From Canna indica (Eukaryota; Streptophyta; Magnoliopsida; Zingiberales; Cannaceae): a stretch of 64,000 bases of DNA. A program made the position numbers and the translations under genes. Location of the stretch: NCBI GenBank assembly GCA_034359265.1, contig CP136896.1, forward strand, positions 13,361,501 through 13,425,500, in the 5' to 3' direction. This document shows, in pieces, positions 32,232 to 44,294 of this stretch (the stretch's first letter is position 1; each line of letters starts with the position of its first letter). Below the pieces are notes generated by a model. It searched no databases, was not told where the DNA came from, and saw only the letters and a program-made list of their open reading frames with translations.

Positions 32232-33060
32232 AGTGTCCTATTCGTCCACATAGTTGACATTGAGGCCTATTACCTCCATAATTCCTTCCTCCTCTACCTG
32301 ATCGACCTCTAGCAGCAAAATCACCTTTTCTACCATTGTTTCTACCACCACGAAAACTTCCAGAACCACCATTATTACTTCCACGAAAACCTCCAAAACC
32401 ACCATTATTATTTCTAGCAAAATCAGACCGACTGCCCCCTTGAGCTACATTAGCCTGTATATTCAAAGTATTAGTAGGCTTATTTTGACTCTCAACCTTG
32501 TCCTCCAAAGCCATCAACAATGCTTGAACTTCTCCAACATCATAAGGGTCATTACGAGTCATAATAGAGGTAATAACTCCATTATAGTCATTAGACAATC
32601 CTTCAAAAATGGCATCTATATGTTCACTAGTAACAGGAAATCCTATAGCAGCTAATGCATAAGTAATCTTCTTTATTTCAAGCAAAATACTACTCGTAGA
32701 ACTTCCTTTCTTTACATTTTTCAGTTGAGACTTCAATTGTTTTTCTTTTGCTTTTGTTTGTGAAGAAAAAAAATTCTTCGAGTCTTTGCCATACCTGAAA
32801 AGAGTATTCACAGTCCACCATGCGATTAACAAGACTCTCTCCCATTGAAGCCAATAACCATGACATCAGCGGCTGATCTTGTTGCTCCTAGTTTATGAAG
32901 TTTTCACCGTGGAGACTCTTTCTTCATCTTCAACACAATCATCTTAAGAATTAATCGCTCCAGATCCAGAGATGAAACACTGCAATTTATAACCACGAAT
33001 TGTGGCCATAGCCTGTTGTCTCCGTGGAAGGAAATTAGTTTCTTCGAACTTCATTGACAT
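32206..33060 (-). pseudogene. copia gag
   Basis: It starts near an ATG at 33060 with MSMKFEETNFLPRRQQAMA, the usual plant copia gag opening. After a stop near 32900 it continues DQPLMSWLLASMGES and ECEYSFQVWQ-like sequence, then (32832-32206) KAKEKQLKSQLKN and SILLEIKKITYALAAIG, a Gly/Arg/Asn-rich stretch (GGFRGSNNGGSGSFRGG), and a zinc knuckle CQLCGRIGHYA that is broken by a frameshift at about 32225 just before its last cysteine. Confidence 0.8.
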
Positions 33061-33110
33061 GGGAGAAATTGGATTAATAATTCTTAAAGGATATACAGGA
33101 ATCAAAATCA

Positions 33111-33333
33111 ACGGGCAGACTTAAGCAATAAAGAATCAATATAATTTTCATAAGATAATTTATTATAATAATATAAAATCAATAAATATCATCCATGCAT
33201 AATTTATAAGCACAAAATATATCTTATTTTTTTCTAAAATATAATAGTTATTCTCGATGAGTTTTATACATTGATAACATTGCATAATAATCTCATTGTC
33301 AATTGTATTGAATTCTTTTTTTGTTAACAAATG
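33111..33333. other. AT-rich interval, no feature
   Basis: Nothing recognised. Confidence 0.5.
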
Positions 33334-33465
33334 TGCGTTGGGGGGCGACTGACTACGTACGCGTTGGGAGCCATCGGGCTACACGCACGTTAGGGGCCGA
33401 CGGGCTACACGAACGTCAGGGGACGACGGGCTACATGCACGTCGGGGGCCGATGGGCTACGCGTT
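33334..33465. repeat. GC-rich 26-bp minisatellite, about five units
   Basis: Units such as ACGTTAGGGGCCGACGGGCT plus ACACGA repeat with a period of 26 bp, slightly diverged. 26 is not a multiple of three, so the open plus-strand frame here is not a repeated protein. The surroundings are AT-rich. Confidence 0.85.
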
Positions 33466-34546
33466 GGACCGGTGCACATGACTGTGACCATGCGCGGGCG
33501 AAAATTATAGTTGCTCGTGAGTGGGGCTTAGGTGTAAGAATAAAAATGCATCACAGTGTGAGTGCAAGGATGAGACAACGCAAACAACATCAAAAAAATA
33601 GGAATTGAAGAAGAAATGGAGATAAAATTAGATTGGACTTAGCAACTTTACATATTAATTTTAAAATATAAAAATCATAATGTAAAAAGAATTTTATTTT
33701 AAAGAGAAAAGAAGATATATATATATATAAGGGGAGGCAAATTAAACTTTTCCCCTATATAATAAAATAATTTGAAATTTTAGGGTGAAGGGTAATTGCC
33801 CCCATCCCTTCCATATAGCTCCGCCCGTGTATATTGTCTTCCAAGAATGTAAGACATGATGTAGAGTGGCTTACCAAACCACTAACCTATGAATTATGAA
33901 AATAATTAACTAACTAGAAATAATGAATGACTAAGCTTTTCTATTAGTTAGCAGAATAATTTAAAGGTTGAAGAGAAACAATAGTAATGATGTCTACGTT
34001 ACTCCTTACCTAATACAAAATTTCTTAATACTCATAACACATCCTTTAAAAATCAAGTTGCTAGTAATCACGAGAAATGAGTTTGAAGATTAGATAAAAT
34101 GAGACAAAAATTGAAAGAGTATGAAACAACAAGATGGAACTCGCCTAAGAAAGAATGAAACTCATCTAAGATGTAATTCGTTGGGAAGGATTGATGCAAG
34201 ATAAAGTTTTTTCTATTTCTTAGAATTAACGTGAGATGAAACTTGCCCAAAAGAAAGGAAAAGAGAACGTCCACTGAAAAAGGAAGGATGTTAGATGCAA
34301 CTCACCAAAGACCATAATATGTGAGACAAACTTGCTAAAAAAACATTCAGCGACAAGAAACCATATGGCTGCAAAGACGTCATGCCTATAGTAGAAGGGA
34401 GAAAAAAATTCACAAATTAAGTAACATATTTGAAAGAACCTAAAATTGAATTATCTTAATAAGAAAAAGAAAAAGCATTATAAACGAGCCTATGTTTGAA
34501 AATTCATGAATAAAAGGAAGTAGCTCAAGTGGTTGAATATTAGATT
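33466..34546. other. no gene recognised
   Basis: AT-rich. Around 33735-33820 a GGGTAATTGCCCCC..CCTTCC segment resembles a transposon terminus without partner. Confidence 0.4.
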
Positions 34547-34662
34547 TGTTAAAGTCTTACATTGCTTAAGGATATGATCAAGATAGTTTTTAAAATAGTT
34601 TGACAGTCCTCCCCCCTTGAGCTAGCTTTTGGGGTGGAGTTAGACCCACTAATTTCTTAACA
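34547..34662 (+). mobile_element. solo LTR of the TRIM family
   Basis: It begins TGTTAAAGTCTTACATTGC and ends ACCCACTAATTTCTTAACA, 116 bp, the reverse complement of the TRIM LTR at 15741-15856. Flanks AGATT (34542-34546) and AGATC (34663-34667) match at 4 of 5. Confidence 0.8.
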
Positions 34663-35719
34663 AGATCTAATTAAAAAAAATTGAAAATGCCTATAATAAC
34701 TACTTCATGATAATTCAAAAAACAAAGTAGCTTAATTATAAGTAGTTTCATGATAATTCAAAGTCTATACTAGTCTCAACTCATAGTGACTAAAAATGCC
34801 TAAATAGAATGAAAATAACATGAAACAATTACTTCTTTTGGGTCTCTTTACATATTAAAATTTATCATTCTTTCCATCATAATATTTAACTCCTTCATTT
34901 TTATGATCACTTTCAATTGTTCTAGCTAGTGATAATCATGAAATAAACTAAAATTAGTTATTTGCAATAGGCTAGAACAATTAGGTTATTGTTATATAGA
35001 AAGCTTTAAATGCTAATTGATCTTGTGAGGTGAATTAAATAGGAAATTAGTTATTGAACTTCATGATCAATTGCAATAAACAAAATTACTAATGGACTAG
35101 AATAACAAAGGTTTTTAAGGTGATCTTGTGAAATACATTAACCGTAAGAAAGTTCTTGAAATAAGCACAAAAAAAAGTTATGGTAGAGCATGCAAGATAA
35201 AGGAAAATGACTAAATTAATCTTGGGATTATTCTAATAGGCTAAGATCAATTATATGTGCTTTAAGAGTTTTACCACAATACCCAGAAATGCATTTAATT
35301 AGGAAGGGGAGTTCTTAAGAAAATACTGAAAGGTTAAATTCAAAATTCAAGGAAAGAAAAATATGGCAGAAACTAGTTATTGAAATAGGTACGTAGGAAA
35401 AAATTGCAAAGGGCAGAATGCAAGAAGTACTCAAGATAAGCTGCATAAGCAGAAAAGTTGAGTTGACATTCATGAAAAGGGACATGACTGAAGTAGCAAA
35501 ACTTATTAACATAATATAAATCTAAGGATCTTGAGATTGACCCTCACCGGAGTCTTATTGTTCACAAGAGAATAGGGAATATGTATATATGAACAAGAAT
35601 GGGAAAAACTCCATGATTTTCCTTTTATAGAGACCATAGTATTAGTGAGCACAATAAGATGTATAATTGAGGATGCAATGTTGTTGCACTAGCTAGCTAT
35701 TAACTAAGTAATTAGTTCC
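34663..35719. repeat. degenerate AT-rich repeat array, left part
   Basis: Words such as TTCTTGAAATAAGCAC, GTTATTGAAATAGG, AGTTGAGTTGACATTCATG and GTAGCAAAACTTA recur with variation at about 150-220 bp spacing from about 34900. The same words continue at 55795-56890, beyond the CACTA nest. Near 34700-34765 a CATGATAATTCAAA block is repeated. No coding frame. Confidence 0.5.
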
Positions 35720-36007
35720 TTACACTACAAAAAAAGGTACGAATAAGGGCAGTTTATAACCGGCGTCCTTCATATGCGCCGGTTATTAATCTAATCAAAC
35801 CCTGTTTAATTAGATTAATAGCGGGCGTATACGAAGGTCGCCGGTTATTAATCTTTGTTTTCCAATTTCCGCTCTCCAGCTCGTCCTTTTCCCCGCACCT
35901 GCACTATTCTCCTTCGAAAAACTATAAACTGTTTTCCTCATCTCCAAAAACCCTAAACTGCTTCCCCCAATTCTCCTTCTTTGTCTCCAGCGATCGAGAT
36001 CGAAGCC

Positions 36008-36119
36008 ATGGACTCTTAATTGGGTTGAAAAGTTGAGATCAGACCCTTTGACTTCATGAGTTAATGGACTCTTAATTGGGTTGAAAAGTTGAGATCAGAT
36101 CCTTTGACTTCATGAGTTC
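36008..36119 (+). repeat. 56-bp tandem duplication
   Basis: ATGGACTCTTAATTGGG begins at 36008 and again at 36064; the two 56-bp units differ at one base. Upstream (35880-36007) is a pyrimidine-rich stretch like a plant 5' leader. Confidence 0.85.
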
Positions 36120-37714
36120 ATTTCACGTATCAGCATAGCTTGGGATCTAGGGTGGAATTAGTTGGATTTCCTTAGTCCGGAGACTTTTAGAAGTAACTAA
36201 AGTTGATTGGCCAATCTTCAAAACTAGTAAGCGTCAACGCACCGTTCTCCTCCGGAATGTTACTAGAATAGTACTAGGAAGATATGCATCTTCCGCTCTA
36301 CTGTATAAATAGGATGTATGTAAAGCGTCAAAGTGTGCAGGGTTGCTCATCCACGTACGGGTATTGAATCCCCTGCCTTTATGAAAGTTGAACAAAGGGA
36401 GCATGTGCTGACTGCTAAGTCTACTGTATAAATAGGATGTATGTAAAGTGTCAAGTGTGCATTATGCATTGGGAGTGTAAGGGACTCTCCTTTTGGTCTT
36501 CTGGAGCTCATATTGCAGTGCAAGAAATTGCTGTAAATTGCTTTTTTTATTATGATCATTTGGAATCAACTTCCCATGTTCTTGGAAGGCATTGAGAGGA
36601 GGGTTTCATGTTTAAATTACTTGCTAGTGCATGAGCCTATACAAAGAGCATCTTGTTTGACCGTAGCTCAACCAAGCCAAAATGTTTGGCAAAACTCCTC
36701 CAGGTACTATAATGCCATGCAATTACTTTTATTTTCTGAAGTGTTTTTTCATTAAATTCTAAGTGGTAAAGTTATATCACATGATGTGGAATTAGAAGAA
36801 AAGGATATCAGCCAAAACAAATTAAGAAAGAGAGATTAATTCAGGAAAGTAGCATTTGGAGAAGGGAATGAAGAACTTAGAATTTACTTTGGAGGATAAG
36901 TGTAAACATAATCTATCAGATACGTGCATAATTATGTGTCTGATGATTATAATATATTTGTAGATTGAGGATTTCTCTTTTACTATGAAAATGTGCCTTA
37001 CCATGTTGCTATATATATATAGTTCCATTACCATTGACCGTAGATTGGGGATTTTATGTGAGATTGGGGATAATTATGTTGTAGATTGGGGATTTTCTGT
37101 GAGATGTAGAATAAGGTGGATATGTGGAGTTGAGGTTGAAAATGTTACTAGAATAGCACTAGGAAGATATGAACTCAATAGATTGCACTGGGCTCCTAGT
37201 TGCTGATATTTTAAGCATCATCCCAATGAAGGAATATTATTTTGAATATATCTAAGATATTTAGAACTCTTCGTGTTCCTTTTGAATATCATGTAAATCT
37301 ATCATGTGTCATAAACAATTTAAAGGAATATTATTTATTTTCCTTCCATTATAGCTTATTCTCGTTTATCTATTTTCATTAATCCTTTCATGTAGATGCT
37401 TTCTGAATAAACTGTTTTGCCACCCACCAGCTGCTTTTTTGTTTTAGTATAAAATTCTTATTTTTGACTTTCTTCAACTTTAGTTCTATGCAAGTTACTT
37501 ATCTTCGTTTGATATTGATGCCTAAACGTTGAAATTTATCTTTGGAAGTATAAAATGACCGACACTTGTTCATATATGCATCTTACCTATCATCAAGATT
37601 TTAAGAGATCAATGTTCAACTAAAAATTACCTTCACGAGTACGTACCATATTTGCCATGTATACAACGTGGATGATGCAAGCAACTTGAGGAATCTACTT
37701 TTCGTAGCTATATG
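36120..37714. other. inside of outer CACTA, captured-looking DNA with local duplications
   Basis: CTACTGTATAAATAGGATGT repeats at about 36298 and 36420; a TTACTAGAATAG(T/C)ACTAGG block repeats at 36259 and 37144; TAGATTGGGGATTTT repeats at 37040 and 37082. A possible exon ends before GT at about 36702 (translation ending SQNVWQNSS), but I cannot identify the gene. Confidence 0.4.
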
Positions 37715-38214
37715 TGTAATACCCGAGGTTTCCTATTATAAAAATTTTATTTGATGCAGCACACGGGATCGGGGAATAGCAGGGTTGAGTCGCGAAAATC
37801 AACGAGAACAGAAGGTATAATTCAATTTGTTTGACTCGTGAGTTATGTTTAAATGATTTATGTGCTAGATCGATTCAAGTCGGGTTGAAATCGGATTCGC
37901 GGATCTAGTCGGGGCTAAATTCGGACTCGGGTTGATCGAGTTGAGTGAGGGAACTTAAGTCATGAGGGCATCTTTGTCAAAAAAAAGGATTAAAACCCTC
38001 TCACCCCAAGCCGCCGTGCAGCTGAAGGCAAGAGGGAGCCGCACGCAGGCCGAGGGAAGAGGAAAGGGGAGAGGAGCTTTTGGACGACGCCGATCTCGTC
38101 TCGTCGTCGGAGAAATCGGGATCGTCCTCATCTAGTCCATCTCCTTCATCCGATCAAGGTGAGTGGTCTAATTGAGATCCATAGGGTAGGCGGGTAGCCA
38201 CTACAAGAAAAGTG

Positions 38215-38720
38215 GGCTTTAGTGAGGGTCGCGACCCTCACTAAAAGCCTATATAACCCTCACTAAAGGCTTTTAGTGAGGGTCACCCGGCCCTCACACA
38301 TCATCGGGAAAAGTCTCGTCACTAAAAGTATAGGTGAGGGTTATGTCCCGACCCTCACTAAAAGGTGACTTTTGTGAGGCAAAATTGGCCCTCACTAATT
38401 CTCATATTTAGTGAGGGTCACTGGTGATCCTCACTAAAAGTTAGTTTTCGTGAGGCAAAACTGAGCCTCACGAAAGCCACTTTTTAATGAGGGTCGGAAC
38501 ATAACCTTACCTATACTTTTAGTGATGAGACTTTTCCTGACGACGTGTGAGGGCCGGGTGACCCTCATTAAAAGTCTTTAGTGAGGGTCATTTGGGATTT
38601 TAGTGAGGGTCACGATCTTCACTGATTCTTACATTTTGTGAGGGTCGATGACCCTCACTAATTCTTACATATTGTGAGGGTCGCAACCCTCATTGATTCC
38701 TACATTTTGTGAGGGTCGAT
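38215..38720. repeat. left subterminal repeats of inner CACTA
   Basis: About a dozen copies of TTAGTGAGGGTC and its inverse GACCCTCACTAA occur, several as palindromes such as GTGAGGGTCGCGACCCTCAC. In CACTA elements such motifs bind the element's TNPA-type protein. Confidence 0.85.
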
Positions 38721-39022
38721 GACCCCCACTAAAACTTTTCGATAGATTTATTTTTTTTTCGTGACCTCTATTAAAAGTTATTATAATATGCATATAAAAT
38801 CTAATATTTTTTATAATTTAATTATATTTACATAAATATTAAGAAGCATATAAAGACAAAAAATACATGTCATCATTATATATCTATTACAAAATTCATA
38901 AAGTATCACTACATGGTCCATTATAAAAAACACATCTAATAAAGTATCAATCTCATTACATAAAAAATTCAACTTCAAATAAAATTCGGACATGTTCTAC
39001 TAATTTATACATAAATCAAGAT

Positions 39023-39880
39023 CTATCTTTGCAAATTTTTTCCTTTCATCTCGTCCATGAAAGCAACTATCATATCCATCTTTCTTCTATCATGTTGAAA
39101 TTGTTCTTCCATCTTCTTTCTCTCCTCTTCCATCTTCCTTTTTTCTTCTTGCATTTTTTCTTCTATCTTCTTTTGAATATCCTGTTCAATTTTCTTTCTT
39201 TTCTCTTCCATTGCCTCCATCATTTGTTCCTTCATCTCCCTCTTATCTTCTTCCATTTTCTTCTCCAACTCTTCAATCTTGGAAATCAACTTCTCATTAC
39301 GAACGTTAGCCGCTTGAAGTTGGGAGGTAGGCTCAATACGCCCAGGGGTAGCTCCAAATACAGATGATGGTGTAGGACCTAATCCATAACCACGAGTATG
39401 TCCATGTCTTTCAGGTCTATGACTTGACGATAGATTTCATCTTCATCAATAGGTGTAGAAGACTCTGATGCTTGAGCTGATAGAGCCTCGAACTTTTCCT
39501 GTTATAAGAGTATCATTTTTTTTATAAAAAATATACATTATAAATAGAAAAAAAAACTATGTATATTGATAATTACCATAATATCTTGTGCAGCATTGGA
39601 ACTCACACTTCCCTCACTTTTTGTGTGAGCAATACAAAACATTTTCCATGCAGAAGGTTCACGATGCTCTGGATCCTTTGCAGCCTGTAACATTAAATGA
39701 GAAAATCAATAACAATAATAGAATTAAAAATACAAAAGAAGAGCAAGTACATAGCAAAAGTACAATCAAACCTCCTCTACTCGAATGACAGCTTAACTTT
39801 TTGAGCCCGTATAATGAGGAAGAATTTGTTTTGTTCGATTGGACTTATTTTGCTTATACATATCCTACAACATAAAATTA
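39023..39880 (-). pseudogene. CACTA-encoded transposase-24 (Ptta/En-Spm) protein remnant
   Basis: The order below is in minus sense. The exon at about 39858-39775 gives DMYKQNKSNRTKQILPHYTG, then GSKS and a stop. The exon 39684-39577 gives AAKDPEHREPSAWKMFCIAH and TKSEGSVSSNAAQDI, the hallmark block of plant transposase-24 proteins. After an intron with GT..AG ends, 39498-39023 gives EKFEALSAQASESSTPIDED, then DEIYRQV, a frameshift near 39423, and RPERHGHTRGYGLGPTPSSV. It ends in a long Glu/Lys/Met coiled coil (KMEEDKREMKEQMMEAMEEK). Known relatives bind subterminal repeats or assist transposition. The stop and the frameshift make this copy a pseudogene. I find no TNP2 gene with it. Confidence 0.8.
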
Positions 39881-40979
39881 TAAGAAAAAATGTAATAGAT
39901 TTATGTCATACAAGAAACTAAATTAATACCCAAACAATCAATTGAACAGTATTAATACTCAAACAACTAATGTAACACTGTAAGACATGAGCAATCAGCA
40001 ATTAAAGAGAAGAAATCAATTAAAATATAGATGTAAGACCACTGCTACAGTAATCAGTTACAGAAATCAAATAAAGAGAAGAAAGCAATTGGCTACCGTA
40101 ATTAAATTTAAATTTAAATTAAATTAGACCATTGCAATCAAATTTTGATTAGACCAAAGCATATGCAGAAGACCATTGCAATCAAATTTAGCTACAACAA
40201 TCAAAATATAGACCATTGCAATAGAATTTAAATGAAGAAGAAAAAAGACCAATAGACCACTGCAATCAAAAAAGACCTATGCGCACAGTTTAAAAGGAAG
40301 AAAAGCTGGCATCTTTTCAGGTTTTGTATTCTTGAATCACAATTGTTCATTTCCTATTAGACCAATTATGAATTTCATTATGTTTGACTTTTATATCCTG
40401 TGAGTGGATACGTGAGTATGCTGAAGAACTCACACAAGGCACACACTGTGGCTCATAATATGAAACGAATTGGTTTAATTTGTACTATATTTACTCCAGA
40501 AGTTCCTGTCATAGAAGTCAATAAAAATTCACTATTCTTCAGGTCAAAATTGTGATGTAGTCTTGTAAGCAAGAAATCAACAGATGTCGCTGCATACTAG
40601 AGCAAGATTGTGGTGTAGTCTTCAGGTCAAAATTGTGATGTCCTGTCATAGAACAAAGCACCAAGCTGTTGAGTCATCTAATGCGCTAACTAGAATCTAG
40701 GTAATCATCATCACTACCTATTCAATCGGTGCTCTTTTTCTTTATTCTTATGTGTTCTTTCATACTACTAATGACTTTCTCTAAATAAGACACTAGATGT
40801 AAATGGGCAATTAGACGAATTAGTTGTACCAATGTCTTAAAATGTTGTAAACTGAGTAATTTTCTAGCCACCAGATTGTAATTATTTAGCTGTAAAAGAA
40901 CCAGTTGTTTCCTAATCTCAAGGTACTACCAATATCATGTTTTGACTTAGTTTAGTCTTAATTCATTATACTCAGAGAG
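39881..40979. other. inner CACTA, AT-rich interval
   Basis: Repeated ATTGCAATCAAATTTA-like words at 40020-40270. The stretch 40620-40970 may be intron of the captured golgin gene. No coding frame recognised. Confidence 0.4.
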
Positions 40980-41236
40980 CAGCTGATGAAAGCACATCAA
41001 GAGCAGCAGAGCTGGAGCATAAATTGGCTTTGCTTGAGGTAATGTAGGCTTTTGTTTTTCGCAATTGGTTGCTACTAGGATATATATACATAAATATCTA
41101 TCAACATTATATATTTAACATGCATATTATGTGACAGGTGGAAAATGCATCTTTGACCCAAGAGCTGCAAGATCTAGAAGCTCATAATCGACATGGGCAA
41201 AAGAAGTCGTCTGAAGAAGCTAATCAAATCCTTCAA
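40980..41236 (+). pseudogene. GC1-like: captured exons of golgin-84 (golgin candidate 1)
   Basis: Two plus-strand exons with GT/AG borders are visible. 40982-41038 gives RAADESTSRAAELEHKLALLE; 41140-41236 gives VENASLTQELQDLEAHNRHG followed by QKKSSEEANQILQV. This matches the coiled-coil part of plant golgin-84, whose GQKK..EANQ stretch is distinctive. Golgin-84 tethers vesicles at the Golgi. Only about 50 codons are present, with no start and no membrane anchor, so it is a captured fragment within the CACTA element. The following intron was later hit by a LINE. Gene identity is from memory of the family, not from a search. Confidence 0.7.
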
Positions 41237-41564
41237 GTAAAAAATATAAACTAGTATTCTTTACTCTTTTAATATCGCCTAGGAACACCTAGAGTAATCT
41301 CATGCTCGAAACAAAATACAGTTAGTGATATAAGAAGAAACTACTTCTATCTATAAAATATCTAATATTGCTTGAAACAAAATAAAGTTAGTGATATAAA
41401 CTTTTTTTTTTGAACGATAGATACTTGTATTCTATTCAAGAGAGGTGAATGAAATACAAGTGTTTATAGGGAGATAAAGAGGGGACATAAGAGAAAATAC
41501 AACATAAAAGGAGGCCAGAGCCATCCATATATTAAATGAGATGGAGGCTAGGGTCATCCATATA

Positions 41565-42331
41565 TTAAATGAGAAGCCGCAGAATCGCGAAAGCTTCTGC
41601 CGCTAGTTCTGCAAAGTCTCGACATTGGTTGTCAAAAATTCTGATATTCCTTTCGTGCCAAATCTTGTACCTCCAAATCATGATCAGACGGAACCGCTTT
41701 CTACCAAGTGGAGATCTCCCAGATGCGGAGACCACCCAAGGTTTGTAGTCCAAGGGAAAAAAAAACTTGTGGAGGAGAGCGTTAGGAAGAGCTTCCATCC
41801 CTCTGTAGTGTATGCGCAAGCAGAAAATAGGTGTTCATGCGTCTCCGCGAAAATATTGCACAAGGCACAGTTCAGAGAGACTGAGAAGCCTCTAGCGATG
41901 AGTTTGTCTCTAGTGGGTAATCGACGTTGTTCCACTAACCAGGTGTGCATAGAAAATATCGGCGGGCACTCCTTCTGCCATAGGAAGGTCATCTTTGGGT
42001 CTTCAACACCTTGATAGTTGAGTAGATGATATATTAATTTGGTGGAGTATGTCTGCGTTTGGCTCGCTCCCCCTCCACGATATTGTTGTAGCTCCGAAAA
42101 CATGTAGGAGAGGGGTAAGATCCACAAGGAGTCTATGAAGAAGAGCAGTGGGGACGAGGTATCTGAAGTCCAAGTTCCATCCGGTAACACGGCCAGAAGC
42201 GTCTCTAGCTCGTGCGTCAGCCACGAGTATACCCGGAATAGAGGCAGCCGAGAAGAGAGACGAAAATCTCTCCCACAGCCTGGAGCCACTGAAGCAGGGA
42301 GCATGCTATAATCTTGTATTCGTCCCATCAC
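41565..42331 (-). pseudogene. LINE ORF2 C-terminal part with zf-RVT domain
   Basis: Pieces in two frames continue the RT. 42331-42003 includes SRVTGW-like and LRRLLVDLTPL sequence. 42010-41684 has the zf-RVT motif LIARGFSVSLNCALCNIFAE followed by THEHLFSACAY, giving C-x2-C and H-x3-C type ligands. 41819-41565 ends with IWRYKIWHERNIRIFDN and LAAEAFAILRLL, the usual tail. Frameshifts separate them. Confidence 0.75.
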
Positions 42332-43809
42332 CTATAGTGAGAGTCGACATTGGACGTAAGATTTCTAAAAGATTGCAAATTTTCCTCCAGGTTGGGGATA
42401 AGGACCGAGTGTCCCCATCAGAGAGTTCCAGGAGCCTGCAATACAAGGATGAGAGGATATCCTGCCAAGGCATTCCCCCATGTTGGAAGAGTTTCCATAT
42501 CCACATGCCTAACCGAGCCTTGTTGTGAGAGTGCAAATCCAGTATTCCTAGCCCTCCGGCTTGCCGGTTGCAGGTCAGCAATTCCCAGCTAACCAAACAC
42601 TTACCCTGTGCAAATAGATCCCCTTTTCCTGTCCATAAGAAGGTCCTTCTTCGTTTGTCAATTTGCTTGCAAAACCATAGTAGTGCCATAAAAATAGATA
42701 GGAAATAGGATGTTTGGCTTGTGAGAATACTATTCACCAGAGTCAACCGTCCAGCTCTGGATAGCAGGGGGCCTTGCCAGGAGGCCAATGTCGAGTCCAC
42801 TTTCGAAATAAGCTGGGTCCAATCTGCCTTGGTAGGTCCGCTGGCTCTCAAAGGAAGGCCCAAATAATTAATAGGAAAAGAACCAGCTGAGCAACCGAAT
42901 ATTCCCGCAGCTAAATCTGCCTTCGTGGCGTCCCTTTTTAAATGTATCACTTTAGTTTTGAGACTATTGATCTTAATGCCAGAGCAAAGTTCAAAGCATC
43001 TAAGAAGAAGACCAAGCGATCGGAGGTAGGCCTCATCCGCCTTGCTGAATAAGAGAAGGTCATCCGCAAAGAATATGTGAGTTATCCCGTTGGGGATAGA
43101 GGATTCCAATGCCCCCGACACAAGACCCCTGTCGGAGGCCTCGGATATAACTCTAGATAGTGCATCAGTGATTAGGTTGAAAAGGAGCGATGAGAGGGGG
43201 TTCCCTTGCCTCAAGCATCGCCTGTGTCTGAAAGATCTACCCTCCGACCCATTAATAATCAGTGTTGATTCAGATGTACAGATAATATGTCTGATCCAGC
43301 AGATCCATCTTGGAGGAAATCCATGAGCCGACAGAAGCTGAGTGATGAAGTTCCAATTGACCGAGTCAAAGGCCTTTTCAAAATCCACTTTAATCATACA
43401 TACATATGGATCTCGGCTTTGGCATCCCCAAATGGTTTCCGAGGCAGTCATAAAGCAGTCAAGAGTATTCCTCCCACGAATGAAAGCACCTTGCTTGTTA
43501 TCAATCAAACTAGGAATCAGCGGCGCTAGCCTATTTGCCAAAACCATGGAAAAGATCTATGATGCTATTCTCCAAGCTGATAGGTCTGAAATTGGCCATG
43601 ATATTTGCTCCGGGGGTTTTGGGAATAAGTACTATGCATGCCCTATTAATACGTGACATAAGCTCCGGGTTGCTCTGTAGCTCAAGCAGGATAGAGAGAA
43701 CCTGATTCCCAATCACAGGCCAAATTTTTTGATAAAACTCTGCTGTGAGTCCAAGGCAATGATTCACCGGCCAATGATTCGACGGAGGGGTTTCCATTTT
43801 GAAACCCAC
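42306..43809 (-). pseudogene. LINE ORF2 reverse transcriptase
   Basis: From 43809: CIVLIPKTPGANIMANFRPI and SLENSI, then from 43547 the long frame MVLANRLAPLIPSLIDNKQG, AFIRGRN, the block VDFEKAFDSVNW, the polymerase signature RQGNPLSSLLFNL and the catalytic FADDLLLFSKAD. About 410 codons are open. A frameshift near 43550 joins the parts, and a TAG at 42306 stands where a tryptophan is usual (after GDGTNTRL). It copies its own RNA at a nicked target in active relatives. The catalytic motif is intact; the ORF is not. Confidence 0.85.
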
Positions 43810-44294
43810 TGTCGCAGGGGGAAGACTAGGGTAGTGACATCAGTCCCGGTAGAGCAGAGCCATGCCTTAATGATTTCTCCAAAATGGTCGCAAAGTAGCC
43901 AGTTGTTCTCAATTCTGAACTGAGCTCTAGGTTTGTTGCGGGTCAAAGCCATTCGGAAAACTAGAGGGTTATGATCAAAGAGCCGTCTGTCACCAACTGA
44001 ACCAGATAACTCAGGGAAGGCCAAAGCCATATTGCTATTGATGAGAATTCTATCTAATTTGGCAAGAGCGGGGGGGGGGGGGGGGGGGGGTTGATTATTA
44101 GTCCACGTAAACGGGCTACCCGAAAGCGGTAAGTCTATCAGACTCGGGTCCGCAATAGTTCTTGAAAATCTTCTAGAATCTATCGTGTTTCCAACGCAAT
44201 TAGCTTGTTCCCCCATGTGAATAGTAATATTAAAGTCTCCTCCCATGATAAGGGGCCCTCTGACATTAGTTATGAACCGACGAACTTCCTGCAA
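43764..44294 (-). pseudogene. LINE endonuclease (truncated), with a poly-C expansion
   Basis: It starts inside the apurinic-type endonuclease domain with VRGPLIMGGDFNIT, then PLSGSPFTWTNNQ, a run of seven prolines, ALAKLDRILIN, and LFDHNPLVF, the S/D-D-H-x-P ending of the domain. The N-terminal catalytic Asn/Glu part is missing because the LINE is 5' truncated. The proline run comes from a 21-bp G tract at 44070-44090. Confidence 0.8.
44070..44090. repeat. 21-bp G homopolymer
   Basis: Uninterrupted G run inside the LINE endonuclease frame. Could be real expansion or a sequencing or assembly effect. Confidence 0.9.

Larger units (their letters stand above)
28574..33110 (-). mobile_element. 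5'-truncated Ty1/copia element
   Basis: In minus sense it has gag (33060-32206), protease and integrase (32231-30610), RT and RNase H (30213-29111), and a 3' LTR (28574-28806). The purine-rich tract of the minus strand, GATGGGGCA, adjoins the LTR at 28807. No matching 5' LTR or primer-binding site is visible beyond about 33110. Confidence 0.75.

Noticed and set aside
33321..33608. 95-codon plus-strand frame with repeated ATGYMHVGG-like words
   Set aside because: The 26-bp repeat unit is not a multiple of three, so the frame shifts through the repeat; it is not a repeat protein.
39029..39367. 112-codon plus-strand Phe/Leu-rich frame resembling a membrane protein
   Set aside because: It is the complement of the Glu/Lys coiled coil of the transposase-24 remnant, which gives hydrophobic codons by chance.
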